Positions 39,114 to 48,358 are shown, numbered from the stretch's first letter. The stretch is DNA of 64,000 bases from Aurantimonas marianensis (GCF_024195285.1 NZ_JALHBS010000081.1:1-64000), one strand, 5' to 3'. Notes: a model not told the origin generated them from the sequence alone. Numbers and translations: made by a program.

Positions 39114-39905
39114 ATGCAATCCGCGATCTTCCTCGGCGAAGTCATGCATCAACGCGTCAGGCCGCGCCGGCACGGCTTGCGCTATCGCGTTTTCTCGATG
39201 CTTCTCGACCTCGACGAGCTGTCCGCGCTCGATGCCTCGTCCTGGCTGTTCGGCTACAACCGCCGGGCAGCCTTGAGCTTTTGGGATGCCGATCATGGCG
39301 ATGGGCGCGCCGGGGCCTTGCGCGACTGGGTAAACGCGCATCTCAGCCGTTCCGGCTGTTTCGAGGAGGGCATGCGGATCGGCGTCCTCTGCTACCCGCG
39401 CATGTTCGGCTATGTCTTCAATCCGCTGACCGTCTATTTCTGCCACGCCCCCGACGGCGAACTGCGCGCCATCCTCTACGAGGTGAGCAATACGTTCGGC
39501 GAACGCCACACCTATGTCATCGCCGTCGACGACGATGCGAAGGGGATCGTGAGGCACAGCTGCGCCAAGGAACTCTACGTCTCACCTTTCATCCCGATGA
39601 CTTGCCGCTATCGCTTCCACATCGAGCCGCCCGGCGAGAATGTCGTGATTCGTATCGATGAAACGGACGCCGACGGTCTGCTGCTGATCGCGTCCTTTGC
39701 AGGCAGCCGTCGATCCTTTTGCGACCGCTCTCTGCTCGGCGCGCTCCTGCTCTACCCGCTGATGACGCTGAAAGTGACCGTGGGCATTCATTGGGAGGCC
39801 GCGCGCCTTTGGAAAAAGGGCGTACCGCTCCATCGTCATCGCGCCGCCGCCACGCCAATCGCCAGCACCATCGTTACCAGCCCGCCCAAGGACGCGCATT
39901 TATGA
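39114..39905 (+). CDS. DUF1365 protein
   Basis: A 263-residue protein with the DUF1365 core: GEVMHQRVRPRRHGLRYRVFSMLLDLDEL, YPRMFGYVFNPLTVYFCHAPDG and VSPFIPMTCRYRFHIEPPGE. It starts 2 bp after the desaturase-like gene and overlaps the CfaS-like start by ATGA, so the three proteins are made together. DUF1365 has no firm biochemistry in this context. Its fixed position between the desaturase and methyltransferase fits a modifying oxygen-dependent step on fatty acyl chains, which is inference. Confidence 0.85.
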   Translation: MQSAIFLGEVMHQRVRPRRHGLRYRVFSMLLDLDELSALDASSWLFGYNRRAALSFWDADHGDGRAGALRDWVNAHLSRSGCFEEGMRIGVLCYPRMFGYVFNPLTVYFCHAPDGELRAILYEVSNTFGERHTYVIAVDDDAKGIVRHSCAKELYVSPFIPMTCRYRFHIEPPGENVVIRIDETDADGLLLIASFAGSRRSFCDRSLLGALLLYPLMTLKVTVGIHWEAARLWKKGVPLHRHRAAATPIASTIVTSPPKDAHL

Positions 39906-41122
39906 GTCATGCTGACGAAAAACCGATCCCGGCGCGGGCTTTCCACATTCCGCTGTGGTCGCATCTCCTCTGCCGTTGGGCCGACAGGATCGCCGTCGGG
40001 CACCTGACGCTCGAATTTCCAGACGGGCGCCGCCACCATGTCCGGAGTTCCTTGCCGGGCCCGTCGGCCAGCTTGCGGATTCGACGACCCGCAAGCCTGG
40101 TCAGGAAACTCGCGACCGGCGGCAGTCTCGGGCTTGCCCGCGGTTACGTGGACGGCGATTGGGATACGGCGGATCTGGGCGCCCTGCTCAAATTCGGGCA
40201 TGCCAACGAGGCCGCCCTCGCACCGGTTCTGCAAGCACCCCGGCTCGCCAAGGCTCTTGCTTATCTGCGACATCGCACCCGCTCCAACACACGCGGCGGA
40301 AGTCGGCGCAACATCGCTTTCCACTACGATCTCGGCAATGATTTCTACCGCCAGTGGCTCGACGAAACGATGACCTATTCGGCCGGCCTTTTTTCCAGCG
40401 CCGATCAGTCGCTGGCCGGGGCCCAGCGGGCCAAATATGCCCGTATCGTCGATGAACTGGGAATCGGCCCGGACGATCAGGTGCTGGAGATCGGTTGCGG
40501 CTGGGGCGGGTTCGCCGACTATGCGGCGCGCGAGATCGGCTGCCGCGTCACCGCCCTGACGCTGTCGAGGGAGCAGGCCGAGTTCGCGCGCGACCGCCTT
40601 GCGGCGGCCGGCCTATCGGACCGGGTCGAGATCCGGCTGCAGGACTATCGGGATTGCCCCGGCGAGTTCGATAAGGTCGTGTCGATCGAAATGTTCGAGG
40701 CCGTCGGCGAGGAGAACTGGCCGGTCTATTTCGACGTCGTGCGAGAGCGTCTGAAGCCGGGCGGCCGCGCCATGATCCAGGTCATCACCATCGCGGACGC
40801 GCATTTCGCGCATTACCGGCGTAATGCCGATTTCATCCAGACCTACATTTTCCCGGGCGGCATGCTGCCCTCATATGGTGCCTTCGCCGCAGTGGCGGCC
40901 GATTCCGGGCTGACGATCCGCGATTCGCATTTTTTCGGCGCCGACTACGAGCGGACACTCCTGCATTGGGACCGGTCTTTCGCCGCGGCATGGCATCGTA
41001 TCGAGAATTTGGGCTTCGACGCGCGTTTCAAGCGGATGTGGCGCTATTACCTCCACTATTGCGCCGTCGGCTTCCGGACCGGACGGATCGATGTCGGGCA
41101 ATTCCATCTCGAACGGGCCTGA
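39902..41122 (+). CDS. Cyclopropane-fatty-acyl-phospholipid synthase-like methyltransferase
   Basis: A 406-residue SAM-dependent enzyme of the CfaS family that acts on unsaturated phospholipid acyl chains. The SAM-binding motif is VLEIGCGWGGFADYAA (about residues 194-209). Family segments are NIAFHYDLGNDFYRQWLDETMTYSAGLF, SIEMFEAVGEENW and YIFPGGMLPS. The ATG at 39902 overlaps the DUF1365 stop. In this RpoE context it could act as a UfaM-type fatty-acid methylase as well as, or instead of, making cyclopropane rings. Confidence 0.9.
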   Translation: MSHADEKPIPARAFHIPLWSHLLCRWADRIAVGHLTLEFPDGRRHHVRSSLPGPSASLRIRRPASLVRKLATGGSLGLARGYVDGDWDTADLGALLKFGHANEAALAPVLQAPRLAKALAYLRHRTRSNTRGGSRRNIAFHYDLGNDFYRQWLDETMTYSAGLFSSADQSLAGAQRAKYARIVDELGIGPDDQVLEIGCGWGGFADYAAREIGCRVTALTLSREQAEFARDRLAAAGLSDRVEIRLQDYRDCPGEFDKVVSIEMFEAVGEENWPVYFDVVRERLKPGGRAMIQVITIADAHFAHYRRNADFIQTYIFPGGMLPSYGAFAAVAADSGLTIRDSHFFGADYERTLLHWDRSFAAAWHRIENLGFDARFKRMWRYYLHYCAVGFRTGRIDVGQFHLERA

Positions 41123-41161
41123 CCGGCGCCGTCATTCCGGCACCTTCCTTCGCGAGCGTGC

Positions 41162-41941
41162 TCAGTGCCGGACCATCCTTCGCGTGACGGCGAAGCGCAG
41201 CCGCGCGGGCAGGGCGGCGAGTAGCTTCGTCGCCAGCACCATTTGCCAGGGGAACGCGATCTCGAATCGCTTCGATTTCAACCCGTTCATGATATGATCG
41301 ACGGCCTTGTCCATCGATATGATGAACGGCATTGGAAAATCGTTCTTTCGGGTCAGCGGCGTGTCGACGAATCCCGGATTGATGATGCTCAACTGGACAT
41401 TATGAGCCTGAAGCTCGGGATGAAGCGCCTCGCACATCGCGATGAGAGCCGCCTTGGTGGCGCCATAGCCCGCCGCGCCCGGCAAACCGGTATAGCCGGA
41501 GACCGAACCGACGACCGCGATCCGTCCGGATCGGCGTTCGATCATGCCGGGCAGAACCGCGGCCAGGCTGTGGACGCTACCCATGATATTGACGTCGACC
41601 ATGACGCCGAACGCCTCTGCGTCGAAACGCGTCGCGGATTCGCGCCGATAGGTGCCGGCGTTCAGCACAGCCAGATCGAGCGGACCGAGCTTGGCCTCGA
41701 TCGCCGTGACGGTGTTGCGCGTCGGCTCCCCGTTCGTCACGTCGAGAGGAAAAGCGTGGATCTGACCCGGCACTTCGGCGGCAAGCGAGTCAAGATCCTC
41801 CTTGGTGCGCGCGCTCACCGCCACCTGCCAGCCCTCGCGCGCCAGGCGTCGCGCCAATGTCCGGCCGATACCCGTTCCGGCCCCCGTGACCCACGCGACA
41901 CGGCCGGCTGGCGTTTTCGGGTAAGGGTTGTTGTCTGACAT
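41162..41941 (-). CDS. Short-chain dehydrogenase/reductase, RpoE-regulon candidate
   Basis: A 259-residue SDR with the cofactor motif TGAGTGIG (about residues 20-27), LNAGTYR (N in NAG position) and YGATKAAL (Y-x3-K). The C-terminal amphipathic tail LRFAVTRRMVRH suggests membrane association. The ATG at 41941 (MSDNNPYPKTPAG) is chosen because homology starts there and a TGATCC-N18-TATCAC promoter lies just upstream. It converges with the CfaS-like gene. Comparable SDR genes occur in similar fatty-acid gene clusters; the substrate is unknown. Confidence 0.85.
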   Translation of the reverse strand: MSDNNPYPKTPAGRVAWVTGAGTGIGRTLARRLAREGWQVAVSARTKEDLDSLAAEVPGQIHAFPLDVTNGEPTRNTVTAIEAKLGPLDLAVLNAGTYRRESATRFDAEAFGVMVDVNIMGSVHSLAAVLPGMIERRSGRIAVVGSVSGYTGLPGAAGYGATKAALIAMCEALHPELQAHNVQLSIINPGFVDTPLTRKNDFPMPFIISMDKAVDHIMNGLKSKRFEIAFPWQMVLATKLLAALPARLRFAVTRRMVRH

Positions 41942-41984
41942 CGCCAAGGCCACCGTCTTTTCTTTGCAAACCAAACGCTGAACG

Positions 41985-42014
41985 GTGATACGCGAACGAC
42001 GGACCGATGGATCA
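41985..42014 (-). promoter_or_regulatory. ECF11 (RpoE) promoter of the SDR gene
   Basis: On the minus strand: TGATCC (42014-42009), an 18-bp spacer, then TATCAC (41990-41985), about 44 bp upstream of the SDR start. It matches the rpoE promoter in -35 sequence and spacing exactly, differing at one -10 base (TATCAC versus TAACAC). Confidence 0.65.
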
Positions 42015-42228
42015 TCGACGTGGCACTGATCGGCGCGCGGAGCCGTCGATCGGGTCGTCGCGCTCTGGGAACGAAACGGCATCGCCTGCCCCTCAAGCGG
42101 CAGGGGCGGCATTCCAGGGCCGCCGCAGTCCTTGTGCGGCAAGACCGCTGGCGCGGCCGCCAACCCTGCGGCATCCTGCGGGCCATCACATCGAGGCAAT
42201 ACGGCACAACCATCTGGTCGAGGCGAAC

Positions 42229-42636
42229 ATGAACTTCACCCAATCCGTCCATTCGGTCTTTTCCCATTACGCAACCTTCCGGGGCCGCGCGCCCCGTTCG
42301 GAATTCTGGTGGTTCGTGCTGTTCACGCTGATCGCCAATCTGGCCCTCAGCATCGTCGACAGCCTGATCGTCGCGCCGATCCTCGGCTTCAGCCCATTCA
42401 GCGACAATGGCGCGCGGCCGCTGAGCGCCCTGTTTAGTCTGGCGATCTTCGTACCGTCGCTGGCGGTCGGCGCGCGGCGGCTGCACGATACCGGCCGCTC
42501 GGCCTGGTGGCTGCTGGTCGGCCTGATCCCGCTGATCGGCTGGCTGATCTTCGTCTATTTCGCCGTGCAGCCGAGCGAACAGGTGACCAACGAATACGGC
42601 CCGCCGCCGGTGGAAAGGCCGCCGTCCTCTCGTTGA
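42229..42636 (+). CDS. DUF805 membrane protein
   Basis: A 135-residue protein with about four TM segments. The DUF805 signature YATFRGRAPRSEFWWFVLFTLI follows a short N-terminus, then ARRLHDTGRSAWWLLVGLIPLIGWLIFVYF. The function of the family is unknown. The ATG at 42229 (MNFTQSVHSVFSHYATF) is taken because the family begins there. It is divergent from the SDR gene. Confidence 0.85.
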   Translation: MNFTQSVHSVFSHYATFRGRAPRSEFWWFVLFTLIANLALSIVDSLIVAPILGFSPFSDNGARPLSALFSLAIFVPSLAVGARRLHDTGRSAWWLLVGLIPLIGWLIFVYFAVQPSEQVTNEYGPPPVERPPSSR

Positions 42637-42690
42637 AGGCGGCGACGCAATGGCTTCGATAAAACGATAGCAGGCGAACGAAAAAATCTT

Positions 42691-42715
42691 GGAACAAGGC
42701 CGCGCCTATCCTGTT
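42691..42715 (+). promoter_or_regulatory. Candidate EcfG general-stress promoter
   Basis: GGAAC (42691-42695), a 16-bp spacer, then TGTT (42712-42715), close to the alphaproteobacterial EcfG consensus GGAAC-N16/17-CGTT. It lies 34 bp upstream of the ATG of the secreted protein at 42750. Confidence 0.5.
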
Positions 42716-42749
42716 GGATTCGGATCGAAACAGGAAAGGAGAGCACGAC

Positions 42750-43430
42750 ATGACGAAGCTTATGCTGAGTACCGCGACGGCCCTCGGACTGTTCCTGACG
42801 CCGACGCTTGCCGAGCAGGCGAAGACCGATGCCACGGCGGCCGGTAACGCCCAGATCGAGAGCCAGGCCGGCGACGGCGCCGCTGCGGCGACGGCGACCG
42901 GCGCGGACGGCAGCGCGACCTCCGCGAAGTCCGACCGGATGAACGACGCCAGCGCGGACGCCAGCGCGGACGCCTCGGTGTCGACGCGCACCGCGGCGAA
43001 TGAGGTCGACCGCCAGGCCCGCGACAACGCCACCAGAAGCGCCACGCAGGCCGGGATGACCAATGTCGCCGTCATCGACCGGGCCTTCGTGCTCGAAGGC
43101 ACCAATTCCGCCGGCAACAAGGTCTATATGATCGTCAACCCGCCCGGCGTGCTGGTCGGCATCGGCGGTCCGGTCGAGACCGCCAGCGCGGACATGAACT
43201 CGGGGAGCGCCCCCTCGGATGCGTCCGACACCGCGGCGAAGGCCAACGCCGACATGACGGTCACCGGCAGCATCTCCAAGGACGATGCGAGCGACGAGCC
43301 GCAGGCGGGCGAGCCCGCCGACAGCGGCTACATGGCCACCCAGGCGCAGCCGGCTTCGCCGGCGATGTGGGATATCGAAGCCATGGACCGCGACATGAAG
43401 CGCTTCGGTCTGGACAAGTCGGCCCAGTAA
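42750..43430 (+). CDS. Secreted Ala/Asp/Ser-rich hypothetical protein
   Basis: A 226-residue protein of unknown function with a Sec signal (MTKLMLSTATALGLFLTPTLAE). Low-complexity Ala/Asp/Ser stretches around residues 35-90 include a repeated SADA unit. A short folded core follows (MTNVAVIDRAFVLEGTNSAGNKVYMIVNPPGV), then a second acidic low-complexity region. The ATG at 42750 follows AAAGGAGAG. A general-stress-type promoter and a downstream terminator suggest a stand-alone stress gene. Confidence 0.7.
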   Translation: MTKLMLSTATALGLFLTPTLAEQAKTDATAAGNAQIESQAGDGAAAATATGADGSATSAKSDRMNDASADASADASVSTRTAANEVDRQARDNATRSATQAGMTNVAVIDRAFVLEGTNSAGNKVYMIVNPPGVLVGIGGPVETASADMNSGSAPSDASDTAAKANADMTVTGSISKDDASDEPQAGEPADSGYMATQAQPASPAMWDIEAMDRDMKRFGLDKSAQ

Positions 43431-43455
43431 GCCGGCTTGTTTCGGAAACACCGCC

Positions 43456-43485
43456 GCCGGCCGGGTTCAGCCCCGGCCGGCTTTT
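43456..43485 (+). terminator. Intrinsic terminator after the secreted protein
   Basis: GCCGGCCGGG and CCCGGCCGGC form a 10-bp perfect stem with a 6-nt loop, followed by TTTT. It lies 26 bp after the stop at 43430. Confidence 0.85.
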
Positions 43486-43510
43486 CTGTGCCCTCAATCG
43501 GTCCGGCGGC

Positions 43511-45187
43511 TCAGCGCTGCTTCTCGCGCCAATCCGGGCTGATCCAGGCACGCAATTCGGGCTCCGGCGCTAGCATTCCCTCGCCCAGAATATGATCCGC
43601 CGCCTTTTCGCCGACCATGATCGACGGGCCGTTGAGATTGCCATTGGTGATACGTGGGAAGATCGAGCTGTCGGCGAGCCTGAGATTGTCGGTGCCGGTC
43701 ACCCGGCATTCGGGATCGACCACGGCGTGCTCGTCACTCGCGGCGCCAAGCCGCGCGGCGCCGCAGGGGTGATAGGCGCTTTCGGCGTGGTGGGCGATGA
43801 AGCCGTCGAGATCGGCATCGCTCTGCAAGGCCGTTCCCGGCTGGATCTCCGGCCCGCGATAGGCGTCGAAAGCGGCTTGAGCGAAGATTTCGCGGGTCAG
43901 CCGGATCGCCTGGCGGAACTCGGTCCAGTCGTCCTCATGCGACATGTAGTTGAAGCGGATCGCCGGCTTGGCACCGGGATCGGCGCTGGCCAGCCGGATA
44001 TGGCCGCGCGATTTCGAGCGCATCGGCCCGACATGGGCCTGGAAACCGTGGCCGGGGGCCGCGGCCTGGCCGTCATAGCGGATCGCGCCGGGCAGGAAGT
44101 GATACTGGATGTCGGGATAGTCGACGCCTGCGCGCGAGCGAATGAAGCCCGCCGCCTCGAAATGGTTGGTGGCGCCGTAGCCGGTGTGCAGCATCATCCA
44201 TTCGAGCCCCACCCGGCCCTTGGAAAAGAGGCCTAGATAGCCGTTGAGGGTGATCGGCTGGGTGCAGCTCTGCTGAATGTAGAGTTCGAGATGGTCCTGC
44301 AGGTTTTGCCCGACGCCCGGGCGGGAAAGCCGCGTGTCGATGCCGACGCGCGACAGCTCGGCCGGATCGCCGATGCCCGAATGCATGAGGATGAGCGGCG
44401 AATTGATCGCCCCGGCGGCAAGCACCACCTCGCGGCGCGCCTTGACGAGAGCGGTCGTGCGGCCGGAGCGCTTGACCTCGACGCCGGTGGCGCGGCTGCC
44501 GTCGAAGGCGACGCGCATGACATTGGCCTGGAGCAGACGGCAATTGCCCCGCGCCATGGCGGGCCTGAGATAAGCGTTGGCGGCGGACCAACGCCGGCCG
44601 CGCCAGATCGTCTGCTGCATCGGGCCGAAGCCTTCCTGCTTGGCGCCGTTATAGTCGTCGGTGACCGGGTAGCCGGCCTGCCGCCCGGCCTCGATGAAGG
44701 CGCCGTAAAGCGGATTTTCCATGGCACCGCGCTGGACATTGAGCGGGCCGGAGCCGCCGCGCCATGCCGGATCGCCGCCCTTGCCGCCCTCGAAAGCCTC
44801 CATCCGCCTGAAATAGGGGACCACGTCCGCAAAAGACCAGCCGGATGCGCCGATCTCGGCCCAATGGTCGAAATCATGGGCGTGGCCGCGCACGAACACC
44901 ATGCCGTTGATCGAGGACGAACCGCCGATGACCCGGCCGCGCGGGGTGGCGAGACGCCGGCCGGCGAGCGCCGGCTCGGGCTCGGAGCGGTAACCCCAGT
45001 CGTAGCGGGCCATGTTCATCGGGAAGGACAGGGCGCCCGGCATCTGGATGAACGGGCCGGCGTCGGTGCCACCGGCCTCGACGACGACGACGTCGTAGCG
45101 GCCCGATTCCGACAGGCGGTAGGCCAGCGCCGAACCGGCCGAGCCGGAGCCGACGACGACGTAGTCGGCTTCCTCGATCACCTTCAT
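43511..45187 (-). CDS. betA: Choline dehydrogenase BetA (GMC oxidoreductase)
   Basis: A 558-residue FAD enzyme oxidising choline to betaine aldehyde. The N-terminal Rossmann motif is [20 protein letters not shown] signature 1 is [27 protein letters not shown] and signature 2 is [17 protein letters not shown]. The C-terminal catalytic region has [12 protein letters not shown] and [19 protein letters not shown]. It overlaps betI by ATGA. No betB is adjacent, so the next step (betaine aldehyde to betaine) must be encoded elsewhere. Confidence 0.92.
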   Translation of the reverse strand: MKVIEEADYVVVGSGSAGSALAYRLSESGRYDVVVVEAGGTDAGPFIQMPGALSFPMNMARYDWGYRSEPEPALAGRRLATPRGRVIGGSSSINGMVFVRGHAHDFDHWAEIGASGWSFADVVPYFRRMEAFEGGKGGDPAWRGGSGPLNVQRGAMENPLYGAFIEAGRQAGYPVTDDYNGAKQEGFGPMQQTIWRGRRWSAANAYLRPAMARGNCRLLQANVMRVAFDGSRATGVEVKRSGRTTALVKARREVVLAAGAINSPLILMHSGIGDPAELSRVGIDTRLSRPGVGQNLQDHLELYIQQSCTQPITLNGYLGLFSKGRVGLEWMMLHTGYGATNHFEAAGFIRSRAGVDYPDIQYHFLPGAIRYDGQAAAPGHGFQAHVGPMRSKSRGHIRLASADPGAKPAIRFNYMSHEDDWTEFRQAIRLTREIFAQAAFDAYRGPEIQPGTALQSDADLDGFIAHHAESAYHPCGAARLGAASDEHAVVDPECRVTGTDNLRLADSSIFPRITNGNLNGPSIMVGEKAADHILGEGMLAPEPELRAWISPDWREKQR

Positions 45188-45792
45188 GCGCCGATCTCCG
45201 CGTCGATGTAGCGTTCAACCATCCGGACGGCCGCTGGACCGTCGGGGGCGGTGAGCGGGGTCAGCGCCTGGCGCAGCCAGACGCCGTCGATCATCGCGCC
45301 GGCCGCGGCGGCGACCGAAATGGCGGCCTCGGGGCCGAGAAGTGGCGCGAGTCCGGAGATCAGGTTGGTCTCCAGCCGCCGGAAATACAGGCGCAACAGC
45401 CGCGCCGCTTCGGACGAGCGGCGGGCGTAGAGATAGAAGACCAGCCAGGCGGCGATCGCCTCGCGGGAGAACTGGCTGGGATCGAAGCAGCCTTCGACGA
45501 CGGCGCCGACCCGCTCGCGCGGCGTGCCCGCAGCGGCAAGCCGGCGTGTCACCCCGTTGCGGAACTCGCGCAGCAGATGGCGCATTGCCGCGATCATCAG
45601 ATCGTCCTTGGCGCCGAAATAATGATGCACCAGCGCCGGCGACACCGAGGCGCGGGCGGCGATCTGGGCCATGGTGGTCGCCTCCATCGAGCCGGTTTCC
45701 TCGATGGCGGCGATGGCGGCGGTGATCAGCGCCTCGCGGCGGGCGGCTTCGAGGCTTGTCGGCGCGGGCCGTATCCGGGTCCATTGGTTCAT
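45184..45792 (-). CDS. betI: TetR-family repressor BetI
   Basis: A choline-responsive TetR regulator of about 202 residues. The N-terminal helix-turn-helix includes [40 protein letters not shown], the BetI pattern. The C-terminal region [21 protein letters not shown] to AMIDGVWLR is typical of BetI. The start is uncertain: ATG at 45792 or ATG at 45804, neither with a clear ribosome site. A perfect 18-bp palindrome lies just upstream and is the likely autoregulatory operator. It is coupled to betA by overlap. Confidence 0.85.
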   Translation of the reverse strand: MNQWTRIRPAPTSLEAARREALITAAIAAIEETGSMEATTMAQIAARASVSPALVHHYFGAKDDLMIAAMRHLLREFRNGVTRRLAAAGTPRERVGAVVEGCFDPSQFSREAIAAWLVFYLYARRSSEAARLLRLYFRRLETNLISGLAPLLGPEAAISVAAAAGAMIDGVWLRQALTPLTAPDGPAAVRMVERYIDAEIGA

Positions 45793-45810
45793 GGCCGGCA
45801 GCATAGAATT

Positions 45811-45828
45811 ATTGACTGATCAGTCAAT
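45811..45828. promoter_or_regulatory. BetI-type operator (perfect palindrome)
   Basis: ATTGACTGATCAGTCAAT, an 18-bp perfect palindrome 18 bp upstream of the betI start at 45792. It has the size and TTGA/TCAA ends of TetR-family operators and is the best candidate for BetI autoregulation of betI-betA. Confidence 0.75.
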
Positions 45829-46023
45829 CAACGGGCGCTCACACCTCGGTGCGAACTCACCGGCAGCTTATGGCGGCGTTCTGGCCCGGCGCGGTCCATG
45901 CCGCGAAAACCGCTAGGAAAGCATCATGAACCGCGCATATGATCGCGGCGCCCCACGACCAACGCCCGCCGGGAGATGGATCGCAACCGACCCTGGCTCC
46001 CGCCTGATGGGAAAGGATCCGAC

Positions 46024-47625
46024 ATGCGACTGCTTTTCGCTTCCGCCGCCGTGTTGGCGCTGACCGCCGCCAGTGGCGGCGCCGCGCTGGCCGAGTACAG
46101 ACTGACGATCCTGCACACCAACGACTTCCACAGCCGCATCGAGCCGATCAACAAGTACGATTCGGGCTGCGGCGAGAAGGACGCGGCCGAGAACGCCTGT
46201 TTCGGCGGCTCGGCGCGGCTGGCGTCGGGCATCAAGGCCGCGCGCGAGGCGTCGGAAAACTCGATTCTCGTCGATGGCGGCGATCAGTTCCAGGGCTCGC
46301 TGTTCTATACCCAATACAAGGGCAAGGCGGCGGCCGAGCTGATGAACACGCTCGGTTACGAGGCAATGACCGTCGGCAATCACGAGTTCGACGACGGGCC
46401 GAAGGTGCTGCGCGCCTTCATGGAGGCGATCGACTTCCCGATCCTCTTGGCCAACGCCGATATCAGCGATGAACCAGAGCTGGCCGACGCGCTGAAACCC
46501 TCGACGGTGATCGAGAAGAACGGCGAGAGGATCGGCCTGATCGGCATTACGCCGGCCGACACCGCCGAATTGTCGAGCCCCGGCCCGAATGTCAGCTTTA
46601 CCGATCCGGTCGAGGCCCTGAAACGCGAGGTTGCGGCGCTAACCGGCGAGGGCGTCACCAAGATCGTCGTTCTGAGTCATTCCGGCTACGAGGTGGACAA
46701 GCGCATCGCGGCCGCGGTGCCCGGTATCGATGTCATTGTCGGCGGCCATACCAACACGCTTCTGTCGAATACCGACGCGAAGGCCAAGGGTCCCTACCCG
46801 ACCATGGTCAAGGGGCCGGAGGGCGACGTCGCGATAGTCCAGGCCTATGCCTACGGCAAATATCTCGGCCAGCTCGCCGTCACCTTCGACGATGCCGGGA
46901 CCGTCACCGCCGCTGCGGGCGAGCCGGTCATCATGGATGGCGAGATCGTCGAGGACAGCGCGCTGAAGGCCCGGATCGCGGAACTGGCGAAGCCGCTGGA
47001 GGAAATCCGTCAAAAAGTGGTCGCCCGCGCGGCCCGGCCGATCGACGGCGGCCGCGACGCCTGCCGCTCCGGCGAATGCGCGATGGGCAATCTCGTCGCC
47101 GAGGCGATGCTCGACCGGGTTAGGGACCAGGGCACCCAGATCGCCATCACCAATGGCGGCGGACTGCGCGCGTCGATCGATTCCGGCGAGATCCCCATGG
47201 GCGAGGTCCTGACCGTATTGCCGTTCCAGAACACGCTGGCGACCTTCAAGCTCACCGGCGCCGACCTCAAGGCGGCCTTGGAGAACGGCGTCTCCGAGGT
47301 CGAGGAGGGGGGCGGCCGCTTCCCGCAGGTCGCGGGGCTGAAATTCACCTGGTCGAAGGCCGGCACGCCGGGCGAGAACCGGGTGACATCGGTCGAAGTC
47401 AAGGAGGGCGAGGGTTTCGTGCCGCTCGACCCGGAAAAGACCTACCTCGTCGTCTCCAACAACTTCATGCGCGGCGGCGGCGACGGCTACAAGATCTTCG
47501 CGGAAAAGGGCATGGAGGCCTATGATTTCGGCCCGGCGCTGGACGAGGCGGTGGCCGATTACCTCGCCAAGGACAACGCCGCCTACGAGCCCGCCACCGA
47601 TGGGCGGATCACCGAGGCCGAGTAG
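46024..47625 (+). CDS. Periplasmic 5'-nucleotidase / 2',3'-cyclic phosphodiesterase
   Basis: A 533-residue secreted nucleotidase of the UshA type. The signal [23 protein letters not shown] is followed by the metallophosphatase domain: [15 protein letters not shown] (first metal D/H), [21 protein letters not shown] and GGHTNTLL. The C-terminal 5_nucleotid_C domain has [21 protein letters not shown] and [14 protein letters not shown]. It frees nucleosides and phosphate in the periplasm. The ATG at 46024 has AAAGGA. It is followed by a terminator and DUF2585. Confidence 0.92.
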   Translation: MRLLFASAAVLALTAASGGAALAEYRLTILHTNDFHSRIEPINKYDSGCGEKDAAENACFGGSARLASGIKAAREASENSILVDGGDQFQGSLFYTQYKGKAAAELMNTLGYEAMTVGNHEFDDGPKVLRAFMEAIDFPILLANADISDEPELADALKPSTVIEKNGERIGLIGITPADTAELSSPGPNVSFTDPVEALKREVAALTGEGVTKIVVLSHSGYEVDKRIAAAVPGIDVIVGGHTNTLLSNTDAKAKGPYPTMVKGPEGDVAIVQAYAYGKYLGQLAVTFDDAGTVTAAAGEPVIMDGEIVEDSALKARIAELAKPLEEIRQKVVARAARPIDGGRDACRSGECAMGNLVAEAMLDRVRDQGTQIAITNGGGLRASIDSGEIPMGEVLTVLPFQNTLATFKLTGADLKAALENGVSEVEEGGGRFPQVAGLKFTWSKAGTPGENRVTSVEVKEGEGFVPLDPEKTYLVVSNNFMRGGGDGYKIFAEKGMEAYDFGPALDEAVADYLAKDNAAYEPATDGRITEAE

Positions 47626-47653
47626 GCGCAAGCCTGCGACGCTACAGGACGGG

Positions 47654-47680
47654 AGGCCGGCCGGGCGCGCCGGCCTTTTC
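47654..47680 (+). terminator. Intrinsic terminator after the 5'-nucleotidase
   Basis: AGGCCGGC and GCCGGCCT form an 8-bp stem with a 7-nt loop, followed by TTT. It is 28 bp after the nucleotidase stop and 15 bp before the DUF2585 start, so DUF2585 may depend on readthrough or its own promoter. Confidence 0.7.
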
Positions 47681-47695
47681 CTGTCGAGGAGCACC

Positions 47696-48280
47696 ATGCC
47701 CACAAAGACCGCCCCGACCGCCGGGTATTCCCGGTCGCACGCCCTGATCGGGCTTGTCGTCGTCGCGCTCGCGGCGCTCGTCCTCTACGCCATGGGCCGC
47801 GAGCCGATCTGCACCTGCGGCACGGTCAAGCTCTGGCATGGCGTCGTGCAAAGCTCGGAAAACTCCCAGCATCTGTCGGACTGGTATTCGCCCTCGCACG
47901 TCATCCACGGCTTCCTGTTCTTCGGGCTCGGATGGCTGGTCTTGCGGCGCTGGTCGCTCGGCGCCCGGCTGGTCCTGGCGCTCCTCGTCGAAAGCGCCTG
48001 GGAAATCACCGAGAACACCGACCGGGTGATCCAGCATTACCGCGAGGCGACGATCTCGCTCGACTATTTCGGCGACAGCATCGTCAATTCCGTCGCGGAC
48101 ATCGGCTTCATGGCGCTCGGCTTTTGGCTGGCCGGCCGCCTGCCGGTCTGGCTGACGGTTCTGATCGCCGTCACCTTCGAGCTGTTCGTCGGCTGGATGA
48201 TCCGGGACAATCTCACGCTCAACGTTCTGATGCTGCTTTGGCCACTCGAGGCGGTGAAGGCTTGGCAGGGCGGGGCTTAG
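47696..48280 (+). CDS. DUF2585 membrane protein
   Basis: A 194-residue protein of the DUF2585 family. A TM segment ([19 protein letters not shown], about residues 15-33) is followed by the signature [38 protein letters not shown]. Further TM segments and a conserved [29 protein letters not shown] follow. The function is unknown. The last 87 bp, ending at the TAG, are repeated downstream of the toxin gene with only two silent differences, so its 3' end has been involved in an insertion. The ATG follows GAGGAG. Confidence 0.88.
   Translation: MPTKTAPTAGYSRSHALIGLVVVALAALVLYAMGREPICTCGTVKLWHGVVQSSENSQHLSDWYSPSHVIHGFLFFGLGWLVLRRWSLGARLVLALLVESAWEITENTDRVIQHYREATISLDYFGDSIVNSVADIGFMALGFWLAGRLPVWLTVLIAVTFELFVGWMIRDNLTLNVLMLLWPLEAVKAWQGGA
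48194..48280 (+). repeat. Direct repeat copy 1 (DUF2585 3' end)
   Basis: The last 87 bp of DUF2585, matched by 49073-49159 at 85 of 87 positions. The two differences (CGG/CGC and AAT/AAC) are both synonymous third positions in the DUF2585 frame, and the final 69 bp are identical. Confidence 0.95.
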
Positions 48281-48315
48281 CGGCGACGGCTGACTGAGTT
48301 GCGACCGCATAGGCC

Positions 48316-48358
48316 TTGACGCGAAACCATCCGATCGCAATATGACTAGTGTAGTCAT
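48316..48358 (+). promoter_or_regulatory. Toxin-antitoxin promoter with overlapping operator
   Basis: TTGACG (48316-48321) is a -35 candidate followed at 18-19 bp by a TATGAC-like -10. The inverted repeat ATGACTA-gtg-TAGTCAT (48342-48358) overlaps the -10 and lies 23 bp upstream of the antitoxin start. It is a likely autoregulatory site. Confidence 0.6.
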
